Origin: Parerythrobacter lacustris
GTDB taxonomy: Bacteria; Pseudomonadota; Alphaproteobacteria; Sphingomonadales; Sphingomonadaceae
Length of the DNA: 64,000 nucleotides
Assembly: GCF_024626475.1 (NCBI RefSeq)
Contig: NZ_JANKHH010000006.1
Location: 86,924 to 150,923 of the forward strand
Direction: 5' to 3'
Shown: piece by piece, positions 42,390-51,257 of the stretch
Layout: each line of letters opens with the position of its first letter
How positions within the stretch are numbered: the first letter of the stretch is position 1
Notes under the pieces: generated by a model
What the model was told of the DNA's origin: nothing
The model's database searches: none
Seen by the model: the letters and a program-made list of their open reading frames with translations, nothing else
Translations under genes and position numbers: made by a program

Positions 42390-43141
42390 TGTTCTCACTC
42401 GAAGGAAAGACCGCGCTCGTCACCGGGGCCAGCGGGGGGATCGGGTCCTCCATCGCCCGTGCTCTGGCGCGGCAGGGCGCGCGGTTGGCGCTGAGCGGTT
42501 CCAATTCCGCCAAGCTGCGCGCGTTCCGTGACGAGCTCAATGCCGAGTTCGGACACGACCATGTCGAGATCACCTGCGATTTGTCGAACACCACCCAGGT
42601 CGAGGAGCTGATCCCCGCCACCGTCGACACGCTCGGGCGGATGGACATCCTGGTCAACAATGCCGGCATCACGCGCGACAACCTCGGCATGCGGATGAAG
42701 GACGAGGAGTGGGACGAGGTGATCCGGATCAACCTCGAAGCGAGCTTCCGCCTGATGCGCGCCGCCGCCCGGCCGATGATGAAGGCGCGGCACGGACGGA
42801 TCATCTCGATCACCAGCGTCGTGGGTGCGACCGGCAATCCGGGCCAGATGAATTACACCGCCGCCAAGGCGGGGCTGACCGGCATGTCCAAAAGCCTCGC
42901 GCAGGAACTCGCCAGCCGCAATATCACCGTCAACTGCGTCGCGCCCGGCTTCATCCGCACCGCGATGACCGAGGCACTGACCGATGACCAGAAAGCGGCG
43001 ATCAACGCCCGGATCCCGATGGGCCGGATGGGCGAGGGCGAGGAAATCGGTGCGGCCGTGGCCTATCTCGCGAGCGACGAGGCTGCCTATGTCACCGGAC
43101 AGACGCTGCACGTCAACGGCGGTATGGCGATGCTGAGCTAG
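42386..43141 (+). CDS. fabG: 3-oxoacyl-ACP reductase
   Basis: A 251-residue SDR enzyme for the first reduction step of fatty acid elongation. The NADPH motif TGASGGIG is at about residues 15-22; the catalytic Ser is in SITSVVGATG, with Tyr and Lys in YTAAKAG; NNAGITRDN and the C-terminal TGQTLHVNGGMAML match true FabG. ATGATG at 42386 offers two starts, the first overlapping the GxxExxY stop. A GGAGAAG Shine-Dalgarno precedes it. There is no acpP directly downstream. Confidence 0.93.
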   Translation: MMFSLEGKTALVTGASGGIGSSIARALARQGARLALSGSNSAKLRAFRDELNAEFGHDHVEITCDLSNTTQVEELIPATVDTLGRMDILVNNAGITRDNLGMRMKDEEWDEVIRINLEASFRLMRAAARPMMKARHGRIISITSVVGATGNPGQMNYTAAKAGLTGMSKSLAQELASRNITVNCVAPGFIRTAMTEALTDDQKAAINARIPMGRMGEGEEIGAAVAYLASDEAAYVTGQTLHVNGGMAMLS

Positions 43142-43336
43142 GGCGTTTCGAGCTTCCTTGGCCAAAGCGGGGCGAAACGGGGCTTTTATCCCCAAGGAAT
43201 CAATCGAGGCAGCACCTATCGCTTGCCGCCCTGCGCACCCTCGCTAAGGATATTCGGGTATATTCCGGCGCTCGAGGGCGATTCCGGCCCCTGACACGCA
43301 GGGGGGAACCCTTTCCGGGCGCGCATGGGGGATTTG

Positions 43337-44464
43337 ATGAAGGCCACTATCGAACGCGCTACCCTGCTCCGCTGCCTCGGCCATGTGCAGTCCGTGGTGG
43401 AGCGGCGCAACACCATCCCGATCCTGTCGAACGTGCTCATCGATGCCGATGCGGGCGGCTCGCTCAAAGTCACCGCGACCGACCTCGACCTGCAAGTGGT
43501 CGAGAATATGGCGGCTGCCTCGGTCGAGGCTCCGGGTGCGATTACCGTGTCGGCGCACCTGCTGTTCGACATCGCGCGAAAGCTGCCCGACGGCAGCCAG
43601 GTCAGCCTCGAGACGGCGGACAACCGGATGACGGTCAAGGCCGGGCGCAGCCGTTTCTCGTTGCCGACTCTGCCGCGGGACGATTTTCCGGTAATCGTCG
43701 AAGGCGACCTGCCGACCAGCTTCGAAGTCCCGGCGAAGACGCTGGCTGAACTGATCGACCGTACGCGCTTCGCGATCAGCACCGAAGAGACGCGCTATTA
43801 CCTCAACGGTATCTTCCTGCATGTCGCGGAAGACGACCGCCCGGTGCTCAAGGCTGCGGCGACCGACGGCCATCGGCTTGCGCGCTTCACGCTCGACCAG
43901 CCGGCCGGTGCCGAGGGGATGCCCGATGTGATCGTACCGCGCAAAGCCGTGGCCGAACTGCGCAAGCTGCTCGAGGAAGCGTCCGACGGAAACGTGCTGA
44001 TCGACCTTTCCGCGAGCAAGATCCGCTTCACCATGGGTGGCGAGGGCGGGGTGGTGCTGACCAGCAAGCTGATCGACGGCACCTTCCCCGACTACAGCCG
44101 CGTCATCCCGACCGGCAATGACAAGCTGCTCAAAATCGACCCGCGCAGTCTCTACGAAGGGGTCGATCGCGTCGCGACCATCGCGACCGAGAAGACGCGT
44201 GCGGTGAAGATGGGGCTGGAGAACGACAAGGTCACGCTCACCGTCACCAGCCCGGACAACGGCACCGCGGCGGAAGAAGTCTCGGCGGACTACTCTTCGG
44301 AGAATTTCGAGATCGGCTTCAATGCGGGCTACCTCAAGGACATTCTGGGCCAGATCGATAGCGATACGGTCGAACTGCACTTGGCCGACGCCGGCGCGCC
44401 GACGCTGATCCGCAAAGACGAGAAGAGCCCGGCGCTCTATGTCCTGATGCCGATGAGGGTATGA
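43337..44464 (+). CDS. dnaN: DNA polymerase III beta sliding clamp
   Basis: A 375-residue clamp with three repeated domains. MKATIERATLLRCLGHVQSVVERRNTIPILSNVLI opens domain 1, and the end ALYVLMPMRV is the standard C-terminus of bacterial DnaN (PMRL/V). The ATG at 43337 has a strong GGGGGA Shine-Dalgarno 4 bases upstream; an ATG at 43325 in frame is less likely. It is not next to dnaA here, so the origin cannot be inferred from it. Its stop overlaps the next gene (ATGA). Confidence 0.96.
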   Translation: MKATIERATLLRCLGHVQSVVERRNTIPILSNVLIDADAGGSLKVTATDLDLQVVENMAAASVEAPGAITVSAHLLFDIARKLPDGSQVSLETADNRMTVKAGRSRFSLPTLPRDDFPVIVEGDLPTSFEVPAKTLAELIDRTRFAISTEETRYYLNGIFLHVAEDDRPVLKAAATDGHRLARFTLDQPAGAEGMPDVIVPRKAVAELRKLLEEASDGNVLIDLSASKIRFTMGGEGGVVLTSKLIDGTFPDYSRVIPTGNDKLLKIDPRSLYEGVDRVATIATEKTRAVKMGLENDKVTLTVTSPDNGTAAEEVSADYSSENFEIGFNAGYLKDILGQIDSDTVELHLADAGAPTLIRKDEKSPALYVLMPMRV

Positions 44465-44814
44465 TGATGAAACGATTTCTGCTGGCCCCGGCCTTGCTGC
44501 TTGCCGCCCTGCCAAATGTCGCGCAAGCGGCAACGCCGGGCGAAAATCTCGACTGCGCGATCTGGACTTCGGTCAAGATGGACGAGATGACCGACCCCGA
44601 AGTGGTCAACGGCCTGGGGTTCACCCTCAGCTGGTTCATCGGCCTCTACGAAGGGGCGACCGGCACTGCGATCGACAATGCAATGGTCGCGCGCGCGGCA
44701 ACCATGACCGACGCGGAATTCGGCCTGCTCGACGCGACCTGCCTTTCACGGATGGAAGGGTTCGGCAGCAGGCTGAGCGAACTCGCCAACCGGCTTGCTG
44801 CGCAGGGCAACTGA
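44461..44814 (+). CDS. Small exported protein of unknown function
   Basis: A 117-residue protein with a signal peptide (MMMKRFLLAPALLLAALPNVAQA, cut after AQA) and a helical mature part with two cysteines (ENLDCAIWTSV and LLDATCLSRM), likely joined by a disulfide. The cysteine positions recall small periplasmic helix-bundle proteins, but I do not recognise the family. Three ATG codons run in a row at 44461; the first overlaps the dnaN stop, which suggests coupling to dnaN. Confidence 0.7.
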   Translation: MMMKRFLLAPALLLAALPNVAQAATPGENLDCAIWTSVKMDEMTDPEVVNGLGFTLSWFIGLYEGATGTAIDNAMVARAATMTDAEFGLLDATCLSRMEGFGSRLSELANRLAAQGN

Positions 44815-44899
44815 TAGCTCCGCCAAATCCGGGCGAAGTCTGAAGTTCGACCGTTGAAATGATTGGCTGCGGAGCGTCTCCGCGCACAGGAGGCTCCCG

Positions 44900-45973
44900 A
44901 TGCAGCAAGTCCATGTCCGCAAGAACCAGCTGACCGAGGCGGCAGTCGTGACGGTCGAGCCGTCGCCGTTACCAGACGGTGCGGTGCGCCTGTCGATCGA
45001 AAGCTTCTCGGTCACTGCCAACAACGTCACCTACGCGGTGATTGGCGACATGTTCGGCTACTGGAATTTCTTCCCGGCTCCGGGCGAGCTTGGCATTGTG
45101 CCGATGTGGGGCCATGCCACCGTGGTGGAAAGCAACTGCCCCGATATCGCCGTGGGCGAGCGGGTCTATGGCTATTTGCCGATGGCCGATATGCTTGACG
45201 TTGTTCCGGGCAACATCTCGAAGAGCGGGTTCGTCGATACCGCAGCCCACCGCCAGCCGATGAGCCCGATCTACAACCAGTATTCGCGCCTTGCCGCCGA
45301 TCCCGAGCACGATCCAGCGCGTGAGGGCGAGCGGATGATCTATGGCCCGCTGTTCAAGACCGGCTTCCTGATCGAGTATTTCATGCGCCGCGAAGCCTGG
45401 TTCGGGGCGGGGCAGCTGGTGCTGACCAGCGCATCCTCCAAGACCGCGATGGGGCTGGCCGCGGTGGCCAAGCAGAATTCGCCACAGGTGAAGCGGATTG
45501 GGCTGACTTCTGCAGGCAATGTGGCATTTGTCGAAGGCACCGGGCTGTATGATGCTGTGCTGGCTTACGGCGACATCGGGTCGCTCGAAGTCGTGCCGAC
45601 GGTCTCGGTGGATTTCGCCGGTAGCGCGGGGATCCTTGCCGGACTGCACAATCACTTTGCCGACGCGCTCAAATACTCGTGCATGGTCGGCGTCACCCAT
45701 GTCGGGGAACGCGGCGGAATGGAGGATCCTGGTCTTCCGGGTGCCAAGCCGACACTGTTCTTTGCCCCGGACCACGCGCAGGCGATGTTCAAGGAGCTTG
45801 GCCCGCAAGCGGCTGGCGCGGCTATCGGCGGGAGCTGGGGCCAATTCCTGGGTGCCGTCGAGGGCGCGATCACAATCGAGCGGCGCAAGGGGCTCGCGGC
45901 CGCACGCGAGGCGTTCCTCGCCACCCTGTCGGGCGAAGTCGATCCCTCGGTCGGGATTGTGATCGAGCCTTAA
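44900..45973 (+). CDS. DUF2855 family protein
   Basis: A 357-residue protein that matches the DUF2855 family, which is distantly related to the medium-chain dehydrogenases. The N-terminal part has the GroES-like RLSIESFSVTANNVTYAVIGD strand pattern and GIVPMWGHATVVESN; the C-terminal part resembles a Rossmann domain (QLVLTSASSKTAMGLA) although its glycine motif is altered. The activity is unknown. It is a lone gene, followed by a convergent membrane protein gene. Confidence 0.87.
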   Translation: MQQVHVRKNQLTEAAVVTVEPSPLPDGAVRLSIESFSVTANNVTYAVIGDMFGYWNFFPAPGELGIVPMWGHATVVESNCPDIAVGERVYGYLPMADMLDVVPGNISKSGFVDTAAHRQPMSPIYNQYSRLAADPEHDPAREGERMIYGPLFKTGFLIEYFMRREAWFGAGQLVLTSASSKTAMGLAAVAKQNSPQVKRIGLTSAGNVAFVEGTGLYDAVLAYGDIGSLEVVPTVSVDFAGSAGILAGLHNHFADALKYSCMVGVTHVGERGGMEDPGLPGAKPTLFFAPDHAQAMFKELGPQAAGAAIGGSWGQFLGAVEGAITIERRKGLAAAREAFLATLSGEVDPSVGIVIEP

Positions 45974-45975
45974 AG

Positions 45976-46392
45976 CTAACGTGCGATAATGCCGTAAGCT
46001 ATCCCGACCATAACGATCACGATCGTAGCGAACTCGGCTGGGCGAGGTACGCCCTCCTCGCTTGGCCGGAACACCGGCGTGCCGGGCCGGCGGTAGATAC
46101 GCAGCCAGAGCAGGGCCACGCTCGCCGCGAGGGCGATCCAGAACAGGTTGGACAGCCATTGGCTCACCAAGGCCTCGGCAGGCGTTGAGTAGGCCTTGAA
46201 ACCTCTGAATTCATTCAATTGAACGAACCCGTTCGCCGGATCGGGCTGGCGCGGGCGCTCTTGAGACAGCCAGCTCGTGTATTCCGCCGAAACAAAGAAC
46301 AGCACGACAGGAATGTTGATCAATAGGGCTCTGACCGTTTCGCCGTAGAAGCCGCCAACGTACGACTCCGGTTCCTGCTGTTCCAAGTTCAA
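45976..46392 (-). CDS. Membrane protein of unknown function
   Basis: About 138 residues beginning at a TTG that overlaps the stop of the alcohol dehydrogenase gene upstream, or at a second TTG 6 bases later. It has three hydrophobic stretches (LLINIPVVLFFVSAEYTSWL, WLSNLFWIALAASVALLWL and FATIVIVMVGIAYGII) and charged linkers. I do not recognise it. The coding character is better than that of the surrounding shadow frames, but there is no standard start codon. Confidence 0.5.
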   Translation of the reverse strand: MNLEQQEPESYVGGFYGETVRALLINIPVVLFFVSAEYTSWLSQERPRQPDPANGFVQLNEFRGFKAYSTPAEALVSQWLSNLFWIALAASVALLWLRIYRRPGTPVFRPSEEGVPRPAEFATIVIVMVGIAYGIIAR

Positions 46393-47399
46393 ATATCCAC
46401 GCAGATCTTGCCAAAGTGCTTGTTCGCCGCTTGGTGACGGAAGGCATCGGCGAGGTTTTCCAGCGCGAAGTGGTCGGAAATCTCCGGCACCAGCCCATTG
46501 GCATCGATCGCCGCGATCATGTCGAGCTGTTGCTTGCGGCTGCCCACAGTGAGGCCCTGCACGCGCAGGTTCTTGGCCATCAGCAGCCCCGTCTGCACCG
46601 GTCCGGCGAAGCCCGCCAGCACCCCGATCAGCGCAACATGTCCGCCGACCCTTGTGGCGATCATCGATTGGTCGAGCGTGCCCGCGCCGCCGATCTCGAC
46701 CACGCAATCGACCCCCTTGCCGCCGGTGATGGCGAGCGCCTGTGCGCCCCAGGCCTGCACTTCCTTGTAATTGATCAGATGGTCTGCGCCGAGCGCCTTC
46801 AGCCGCTCCAGCTTCTCGCCCGAGGAGCTGGTGGCGATCACCTGCGCCCCCGCCATCTTGGCGAATTGCAGCGCGAAGATCGACACCCCTCCGCTGCCCT
46901 GCACCAGCACGGTGTCGCCCGGCTTGATCGCATTGTCGACGAACAGCGCGCGCCACGCAGTGAGGCCCGCGCAGGTCAGCGTCGCGGCCTGCGCCGCGTC
47001 GTAGCCCTTGGGCACGCGGGTGAACCAGTGGGTCGGCGCGGTCACGCTCTCGCGGGCGTAGCCGTCGATCCCGTCGCCCGGCACGCGGGTGAAGGCGCTT
47101 TGCGGCGGGGTGCCGTCGAGCCAATCGGGGAAGAAGGTCGACACCACCAGATCACCCACGGCATATTCGGTCACGCCTTCGCCCACGGCGGTGACTTCGC
47201 CCGCGCCGTCCGACATCGGGATGCGACCTGCCGCCGACGGGATCATCCCAACGACGACCGCGAAGTCATGGTAGTTGAGCGAACTCGCCCGGATGCGGAC
47301 CGTTATCTCGCCCGGCCCCGGCGCGGGGGCCTCATCAATGTCGACATACTCGAGCGTGTCGAGCGTGGACGGCTGGCCGCCCGTGCGAATGACTTTCAT
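46389..47399 (-). CDS. Zinc-type alcohol dehydrogenase family (MDR) protein
   Basis: A 336-residue MDR oxidoreductase. The N-terminal half has VRIRASSLNYHDFAVVVG and SDGAGEVTAVGEGV, lacking obvious zinc ligands, and the Rossmann part carries VQGSGGVSIFALQFAK (about residues 168-183), with DHLINYKE later. It may reduce enones or quinones, or be a crotonyl-type reductase; the substrate is unknown. The small membrane protein gene downstream overlaps its stop. A repeat (47421-47496) separates it from the amidohydrolase. Confidence 0.85.
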   Translation of the reverse strand: MKVIRTGGQPSTLDTLEYVDIDEAPAPGPGEITVRIRASSLNYHDFAVVVGMIPSAAGRIPMSDGAGEVTAVGEGVTEYAVGDLVVSTFFPDWLDGTPPQSAFTRVPGDGIDGYARESVTAPTHWFTRVPKGYDAAQAATLTCAGLTAWRALFVDNAIKPGDTVLVQGSGGVSIFALQFAKMAGAQVIATSSSGEKLERLKALGADHLINYKEVQAWGAQALAITGGKGVDCVVEIGGAGTLDQSMIATRVGGHVALIGVLAGFAGPVQTGLLMAKNLRVQGLTVGSRKQQLDMIAAIDANGLVPEISDHFALENLADAFRHQAANKHFGKICVDI

Positions 47400-47420
47400 T
47401 TTCTCGGTCCTTACAACAGC

Positions 47421-47496
47421 CGTTAGCCCTGAGCTTGTCGAAGGGCGAAGGGTACCAATGGAGCGCCAAGATGCTTCGACAAGCTCGGCACGAACG
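47421..47496. repeat. Interspersed inverted repeat, family D
   Basis: CGTTAGCCCTGAGCTTGTCG-AAGGGC on the left and GCTTCGACAAGCTCGGCACG-AACG on the right form an inverted pair (GAGCTTGTCGAAG with CTTCGACAAGCTC, perfect). The same GAGCTTGTCGAAGGGC block appears once more at 62368-62385 downstream of lepA. A common repeat of this order. Confidence 0.75.
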
Positions 47497-47525
47497 GAGG
47501 TTGGAATTGAGTCGTGAGTGCGAGG

Positions 47526-49277
47526 TTACTCCGCCGCCTCCAGCATCTCGACCCGCTGCGGGCCGCGGATCAGGCCGCCCGGGGCTTCGCCGGTCCATGT
47601 CCCGTCGCGGAAGGTGACCACGCCGTTCTTGATCGTGCAGACATAGCCATCGGCCTTCTGCAGCAGCCGCTTGCCGCCCGCCGGAAGGTCGAACGCGAGC
47701 CACGGCTTGCCGAGCTTGAGCTTGTCCATGTCGATGACGTTGATATCTGCCAGATAGCCTGGGGCGAGCACGCCGCGATCCTCCAGCCCGTAGAGCCGCG
47801 CGGTATCGGCGCATTGGCGTTTGATCGCGTTCTCCAGCCCGATCGTGCCGCGCTGGCGGTCGCGCACCCAGTGCTGGAGCATGAAGGTGGGTGACGCGGC
47901 ATCGCAAATGGTGCCGCAATGCGCGCCGCCGTCTGAAAGCGAATTCACCGTGTCGTCCGACTGCTGGAGGTCCATCAGGAAGTCGAGATTGCCGTCGGCG
48001 TAATTGAGGATCGGCAGGTAGATGAAGCCCTTGCCGTCGTCGCGGCACAGCAGGTCGTAGGCGTATTCGTCGCCCGAAACCCCCGCCTTCGCCGCGCGGG
48101 CCATGATGCTCTCCTCCGCAGTCGGTTCGTAGTTGAAATCGGGGTCCATCTCGAACTGCATGTTCCAGCCGCCACAGACGACCATGATCAGCCCGATGAT
48201 ATCCTGGTTGACCTCCGAAAAGTCGTGCGTTTCGGACAGCATCTGCGCCTTGAACGCGGGGTCGAGCAGCTTCGCCTTCTGCTGCTCCCATGGTAGGCCC
48301 TCGATTTCCTTCCAGCTCGGCTTCAGGCGGAAGGGATGCACGGTGCCTTGCCACGCCATGCAGATGCCGTTGCCGCGCAGCGCGATCTGAGCGACGATAT
48401 TGGCGCCGTTGTCGTTCTCCGCGCGCATTGAGGCGATCTGTTCGTCGAGCGGCATCTCCTTGGCGATCGATTGCAGCGCGGCGAAGGTGACCGGCAGCCC
48501 GGTCTCGCGGCTCATCTTGCCCATCCAGCCGAATTCGTCCCATTCGCGCATCATGTCGCTCGCCATTTCGAACACGCCGTGGCCTGCGCGGCCCATCGCG
48601 CGGCCGATTTCGACCAGCTCTTCCGCCGTAGCGGTGGTGCCGGGGACGACCTCGCCGTCGATATCGCGGTGGAGCACGGTGCGGCTGGTCGAGAAGCCGA
48701 GCGCACCCGCCCGCACGCCTTCTTCCACGATTGCGGCCATCGCCGCGATATCCTCTTCGGTCGGGATCGCGCCGGGGCGCTCGCGATCGCCCAGCACATA
48801 TGCGCGAACCGAGCCGTGCGGCACATGGGTGCCTACATCGACCGTGCGCGGCAGTTTCTCCAGCGCGTCGAGATATTGGGGGAAGGTCTCCCAGTCCCAG
48901 CTCATCCCTTCGGCCAGCGCGGTGCCGGGGATGTCCTCGACCCCTTCCATCAGCCCGATCAGCCATTCGTGCTTGTCCGGCTTGGCGGGGGCAAAGCCGA
49001 CCCCGCAATTGCCCATCACTACCGTGGTGACGCCGTGCCAGCTCGAGGGGGCCATTTCCTGATCCCATGTCGCCTGACCGTCGTAATGGGTGTGGATGTC
49101 GACGAAGCCGGGGGTGACCAGCATGCCGGCAGCGTCGATCGTTTCGGCGGCGTCGCCGCGAATGTCACCCACTTGTGCGATCAGGCCATCCTTGATGGCG
49201 ACGTCGCCGGTGAAGCGCGGTCGGCCGGTCCCATCGACGAGGGTTCCGCCCCGAATGATCAGGTCGAATGCAGGCAT
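47526..49277 (-). CDS. D-aminoacylase-like amidohydrolase
   Basis: A 583-residue enzyme of the amidohydrolase superfamily (D-aminoacylase / dihydroorotase-like). The first metal motif GFVDIHTHYDGQATWDQ is at about residues 57-73; the PSSWHGVTTVVMGNCGVGFAP loop and the NCGVG signature of D-aminoacylases are present; the late metal Asp is in SLSDGGAHCGT. It hydrolyses N-acyl-D-amino acids or a related amide. The ATG at 49277 was chosen over a TTG 36 bases further, since it gives the usual FDLIIRGGTLVDGTG start. The MFS gene lies upstream on the same strand. Confidence 0.88.
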   Translation of the reverse strand: MPAFDLIIRGGTLVDGTGRPRFTGDVAIKDGLIAQVGDIRGDAAETIDAAGMLVTPGFVDIHTHYDGQATWDQEMAPSSWHGVTTVVMGNCGVGFAPAKPDKHEWLIGLMEGVEDIPGTALAEGMSWDWETFPQYLDALEKLPRTVDVGTHVPHGSVRAYVLGDRERPGAIPTEEDIAAMAAIVEEGVRAGALGFSTSRTVLHRDIDGEVVPGTTATAEELVEIGRAMGRAGHGVFEMASDMMREWDEFGWMGKMSRETGLPVTFAALQSIAKEMPLDEQIASMRAENDNGANIVAQIALRGNGICMAWQGTVHPFRLKPSWKEIEGLPWEQQKAKLLDPAFKAQMLSETHDFSEVNQDIIGLIMVVCGGWNMQFEMDPDFNYEPTAEESIMARAAKAGVSGDEYAYDLLCRDDGKGFIYLPILNYADGNLDFLMDLQQSDDTVNSLSDGGAHCGTICDAASPTFMLQHWVRDRQRGTIGLENAIKRQCADTARLYGLEDRGVLAPGYLADINVIDMDKLKLGKPWLAFDLPAGGKRLLQKADGYVCTIKNGVVTFRDGTWTGEAPGGLIRGPQRVEMLEAAE

Positions 49278-49347
49278 GGTGGTTGTCTCCTCTCTCCAGA
49301 GAGAAGGTTTCACATCGGGACCGATGAGTCCAGACCTGCGATAAGCC

Positions 49348-50847
49348 TCAGGCCGCGTTTTCGTGCGGCATCTTGACAGTTACGAGGATCGCCAACCCGA
49401 TGGTGAACAGCAGCGAGATCGAGGCCATCCCGATCCGCTGGCTGTTGGACCACAGGGTGAAGTACTCGACCAGCAGTGGCCCCATCCACACCGTGATCGT
49501 TCCGGCGATGGCATAGAGCCCGAAGAACTCTCCGCTCCGACCCGCCGGGGCAAGAGTAACGAGCATCGTCCGGCTGCCCGAAATGCTCGCCGTTGCGGTG
49601 ACGGCAACCACGCTGATGAGGGCGAGGTAAACAAGATCGGAGAGAGTCTTGAACACCATCCCGTCCCATACCTGATAATTGGCAATGATCCCGAAGCCGA
49701 GACTCTCGCGCGTGATGCTGAGCTGGACAAGCATCGCCATCACCATGCAGACGATCTGGAACACCAGCGCACGCTTGACGCCAACCCGGGCTTCCAGCCA
49801 ACCACCGAAGATGCCCCCGGCAAATGCCCATGCGCTTGCGTATATTGCATAGCACAGCATCTCCAGGACGCCCCATTCGAGGAAAAGAGCAACATACACC
49901 GCGCCGAGTGCGAGCAGCGCAGCCATGGCATCCTGATAGAACATCCGTGCGACGAGGAACTTCATCAGTTCGCGGTACTTCGCGGCCTCGCGCAAAGTTT
50001 GCACCACACTGCGCGCACCGTCGCGGATTGCCTTCGGCCAGCTTGCTCCGCGTACGCCGGGGTCCTTGGCGTGGAGGAAGAACGGAATCGAAAAAAGCGC
50101 CAGCCAAACGGCACAGATCGGCCCGGCGATGCGCATATGCTCGAAGTTCGCCATATCGAAGCCGAATTGCGGTTTGGCAAAGGGCCACTGGACCATACTC
50201 GGGAGGACAAAGAGGAAGACCAGTGCAGCGAAAATGAGCGTTGCGGCAAGGTTGCCCAGTCCAAGCCCAAGGCCCGAAATCATCGAGAGCTTGCCCGGCC
50301 CACCCGCTACGCTCAGCATCGCATTGTGGGTGACCTCGGAATAGGTGTAGCAGGCATAGGCGGTCGCCAGCAGGATCATGATCCAGCCAGTCGAAAAACC
50401 CTGTCCGCCCGGCATCGCGAACCACAACAGCGCCGAACAGACGACAATCAGCCCAAGAAAGATTGCCAGCACAGGTTTCAGCCGCCCGCCGCGATCGAGC
50501 GCCGCGCCGAGAAAAGGAGCGGTCAACGCGGTGGCGAGCCCGGCCCATTTGGTAACTGACGCAATCGTTGCCTGACCCTGTGCATTGGCGGTCGCGCGCG
50601 CCGTTGCCGGATCGAGCCCGTCGAGCTCGCCGCTCGCCAGCAGATCGGCCCCGATGATGTCGCGCGCGAAATAGGGCGCGAAGATGTAGATCACGATCAG
50701 GATGTAATAGGGATTGCGCGCCCATTCGAAGGTCGCCCAGGCGAAGCCCGTGCGGCCAAGCGGGCCGCCGGTGCCGTGCGCGGGTCTGGCACTTATCGGA
50801 CGGACTTCGGGCGCTGGATCGATGATCGTCAAACCGAATTCCAGCAA
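49348..50847 (-). CDS. MFS transporter (UMF1 family)
   Basis: A 499-residue membrane protein with about twelve helices. TFEWARNPYYILIVIYIFAPYFARD near the N-terminus and FLGAALDRGGRLKP are typical of the UMF1 branch of the major facilitator superfamily. The MFS-type loop between helices 2 and 3 is visible in the latter. Its cargo is unknown; the neighbouring amidohydrolase, 70 bases downstream, hints at uptake or export of an acyl-amino acid or peptide. It starts with ATG. Confidence 0.86.
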   Translation of the reverse strand: MLEFGLTIIDPAPEVRPISARPAHGTGGPLGRTGFAWATFEWARNPYYILIVIYIFAPYFARDIIGADLLASGELDGLDPATARATANAQGQATIASVTKWAGLATALTAPFLGAALDRGGRLKPVLAIFLGLIVVCSALLWFAMPGGQGFSTGWIMILLATAYACYTYSEVTHNAMLSVAGGPGKLSMISGLGLGLGNLAATLIFAALVFLFVLPSMVQWPFAKPQFGFDMANFEHMRIAGPICAVWLALFSIPFFLHAKDPGVRGASWPKAIRDGARSVVQTLREAAKYRELMKFLVARMFYQDAMAALLALGAVYVALFLEWGVLEMLCYAIYASAWAFAGGIFGGWLEARVGVKRALVFQIVCMVMAMLVQLSITRESLGFGIIANYQVWDGMVFKTLSDLVYLALISVVAVTATASISGSRTMLVTLAPAGRSGEFFGLYAIAGTITVWMGPLLVEYFTLWSNSQRIGMASISLLFTIGLAILVTVKMPHENAA

Positions 50848-50902
50848 GCGATGAGCACTGTGAGCGGCACGAACATACCGCCCACGCTACCACAATGCCC
50901 CA

Positions 50903-51229
50903 CTAGATCGTCCCGCAGCTATAGCCGCCGCCAAAGGTTTCTTCATCGGCTGGCGGTGTGACGCTGCAACGCCAGTCTTCGACGACCCCGGATTCCGCGT
51001 CTTTGATCTGGACTTGACCCTCGAAGCTCCCGTCGCCTTTGGCCGTGAGCGTGCCGCCGACCACCTCGTCCCCGTCCTCGGCCTGTTCCTTGGTCAGATA
51101 GGCAAGGGCACGTTCTTCTGGAGTGCCTTTAGCCTCCTGATCGGCACCCGTGCTTTCGGCATCGGAGCCGCAGGCCGCGAGTGACAACGCCAGCAATATC
51201 GGCGCGCTCGCCGTTCCCATCCATTTCAT
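50903..51229 (-). CDS. Small acidic lipoprotein
   Basis: A 108-residue lipoprotein with lipobox LAAC (Cys at about 20) and a Ser/Asp/Glu-rich linker. The folded part has two cysteines (DWRCSVTPP and GYSCGTI) and the sequence FEGQVQIKDAESGVVEDWRC, which suggests a small beta-domain. I do not recognise the family. It is transcribed towards the MFS gene; the reductase gene lies just upstream. Confidence 0.72.
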   Translation of the reverse strand: MKWMGTASAPILLALSLAACGSDAESTGADQEAKGTPEERALAYLTKEQAEDGDEVVGGTLTAKGDGSFEGQVQIKDAESGVVEDWRCSVTPPADEETFGGGYSCGTI

Positions 51230-51257
51230 CTTTCTCTCTCCCTTTACCAGTGCCGGA

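Noticed and set aside
43142..43336. A replication origin near dnaN
   Set aside because: No dnaA, no DnaA-box cluster and no AT-rich unwinding region are visible; dnaN lies apart from dnaA in many alphaproteobacteria.
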